A stretch of 64,000 nt of DNA. Origin: Pirellulaceae bacterium. Lineage in GTDB: Bacteria; Planctomycetota; Planctomycetia; Pirellulales; Pirellulaceae. Shown here one piece after another: positions 63,326-64,000 of the stretch (the stretch's first letter is position 1; every line of letters starts with the position of its first letter). The notes under the pieces are model-generated. The model did not search any database and was not told the origin of the DNA. It was given only the letters and a program-made list of their open reading frames with translations. Where the stretch lies: NCBI GenBank assembly GCA_029243025.1, contig JAQWSU010000010.1, positions 62,001 through 126,000 on the forward strand, in the 5' to 3' direction. A program made the position numbers and the translations under genes.

Positions 63326-63634
63326 TTTCCATCCACTTGAATTATCCGCAAAATGCCGCCAAAATCAGCTCCCAGGCCAACTCAAGACGTTGCATCCTAC
63401 CACCCTGGGCGTGACGGCTGGGCGCGGAGATGCCTTCAAAACGGACTTTCATCGTACGAGTTTCTACGACTTTGTAAAACGAAATTGTTCGCGTGTTACG
63501 AAATAGATACACTTGCGAAAGAGGGAGCGACGCGAGACTCCCTTTATCCTAATTCAGACGCATTTTTTTGCCACTCATTAGTTCCAGGCAGATAACTTCT
63601 GAAGGCCTGCTCTCACAGGCAAAAGCGGAAGAAA
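63326..63634. other. Intergenic region with a terminator-like hairpin
   Basis: This is 309 bp downstream of the DUF218 gene and upstream of the FG-GAP gene, both on the reverse strand. It should hold the FG-GAP gene promoter. On the reverse strand a stem (AGGGAG at 63522-63527 with CTCCCT at 63538-63543, extended by weak pairs) ends in CTCTTTC and may terminate the DUF218 transcript. A small GCCTG/CAGGC hairpin (63605-63620) lies just after the DUF218 stop. No ORF with a ribosome binding site was seen. Confidence 0.55.
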
Positions 63635-64000
63635 TCAGCGTTGAACAAGGGCCGCAAGCCATTCTTTCGTGACCAATTCGGTCAGCCGAAAGCCATGGCG
63701 AGAAGGTATCAAACACAAGGGAATTGGCTCGATAAAATAGGCCTGTTGATCAGCGGGGACGGGAATCACATCCAAATCATTTGCTCGAGCAATCCGCATG
63801 GCACGTGGCATGTGGAAGGCGGAGGTCAATAAGCCAACGCGCGGCATTGGCTCCTGCGTCAACAACGTGCGGAGATTCTTCATTTCTTCAAACGTGTTAC
63901 GCCCATCTAATTGCAACATCGCGTCACTCGGAATCCCCAATTCCTGCCAAATCAGCGCTGCCGATCCGGCAACGGTCGTCACCTGGCCCGCTTCCCATTC
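63635..64000 (-). CDS. DUF218 (YdcF/SanA/ElyC-like) protein, C-terminal part
   Basis: The reverse strand is open to the right edge, giving at least 122 C-terminal residues. The DUF218 signatures are IPSDAMLQLDGRNTFEEMKN and VGLLTSAFHMPRAMRIARAN followed by DLDVIPVPAD. Members such as ElyC and SanA act in envelope maintenance. The N-terminus, where a membrane anchor is expected, lies outside the window. It is upstream of the FG-GAP gene on the same strand, about 310 bp away. Confidence 0.82.
   Translation of the reverse strand, partial: EWEAGQVTTVAGSAALIWQELGIPSDAMLQLDGRNTFEEMKNLRTLLTQEPMPRVGLLTSAFHMPRAMRIARANDLDVIPVPADQQAYFIEPIPLCLIPSRHGFRLTELVTKEWLAALVQR

Overview
The window looks like a chromosomal segment of a planctomycete, probably Pirellulales (inference). 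The signs are LEPR-XLL-type export/sorting sequences on giant surface proteins, dockerin-like modules and PEP-CTERM tails, a planctomycete-type cytochrome domain on an ankyrin protein, Tat-exported Gfo/Idh/MocA oxidoreductases and tandem-95 cadherin-like repeats. Base composition is moderate (about half GC by eye). No phage, insertion sequence or CRISPR array was seen. Most genes are housekeeping or envelope genes, and nothing in composition clearly marks horizontal transfer.

Layout: 1-1.3 kb carries the start of hflX (cut by the window edge), a flavin-reductase-like gene and a possible small coupled ORF. 1.3-9.3 kb has an SLC13/RCK ion transporter, a 1150-residue tandem-95 surface protein with an embedded TIM-barrel-like domain, and an ankyrin/cyclase-fold/di-haem protein. 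9.4-15.4 kb is an addB-addA recombination operon. 15.5-19.4 kb has a methyltransferase, a GT4 glycosyltransferase and a divergent Nramp-like transporter. 19.5-25.9 kb has a lipoprotein, queC, plsC, rpsA (with a nine-unit repeat tail), a primary-type sigma factor and apt. 26-29.5 kb has a 31-codon membrane ORF with a strong ribosome binding site, a double PilZ protein, a beta-propeller/di-haem cytochrome protein and tRNA-Ser(GCT). 29.6-37.6 kb has an M28 peptidase with two PDZ domains, apbE, a Gfo/Idh/MocA oxidoreductase, a site-2 protease, a NUDIX hydrolase and an M29 aminopeptidase.

37.6-43 kb is the most coherent functional group. murQ, a BadF-type sugar kinase and an RmlD-like protein lie on one strand. 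Divergent from them is a secreted fusion of a serine hydrolase (AmiE/YbbE-like) with a DUF1343/NamZ-like exo-N-acetylmuramidase. Together they read as a peptidoglycan-fragment salvage locus. 43-46.7 kb has a DUF1444-like protein, a DJ-1/PfpI protein and an OleC-like beta-lactone synthetase without the other ole genes. 46.8-53.5 kb is one 2216-residue surface protein with lamin-tail, L-type lectin, CotH kinase, chitobiase-like and dockerin modules. 53.9-57.1 kb has a YbeD-like protein, an ATP-grasp enzyme and a ComM/YifB ATPase. 57.3-64 kb is an envelope/exopolysaccharide region: small secreted and PEP-CTERM proteins, an acidic lipoprotein, a Wza-like export protein, an FG-GAP/dockerin/PEP-CTERM protein and a DUF218 protein cut by the window edge.

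Recurring small-scale signals are perfect short tandem duplications (12-18 bp) at five sites, convergent gene pairs that overlap at their 3' ends, and several intrinsic terminators. Functional calls rest on motifs read by eye; no database search was run.
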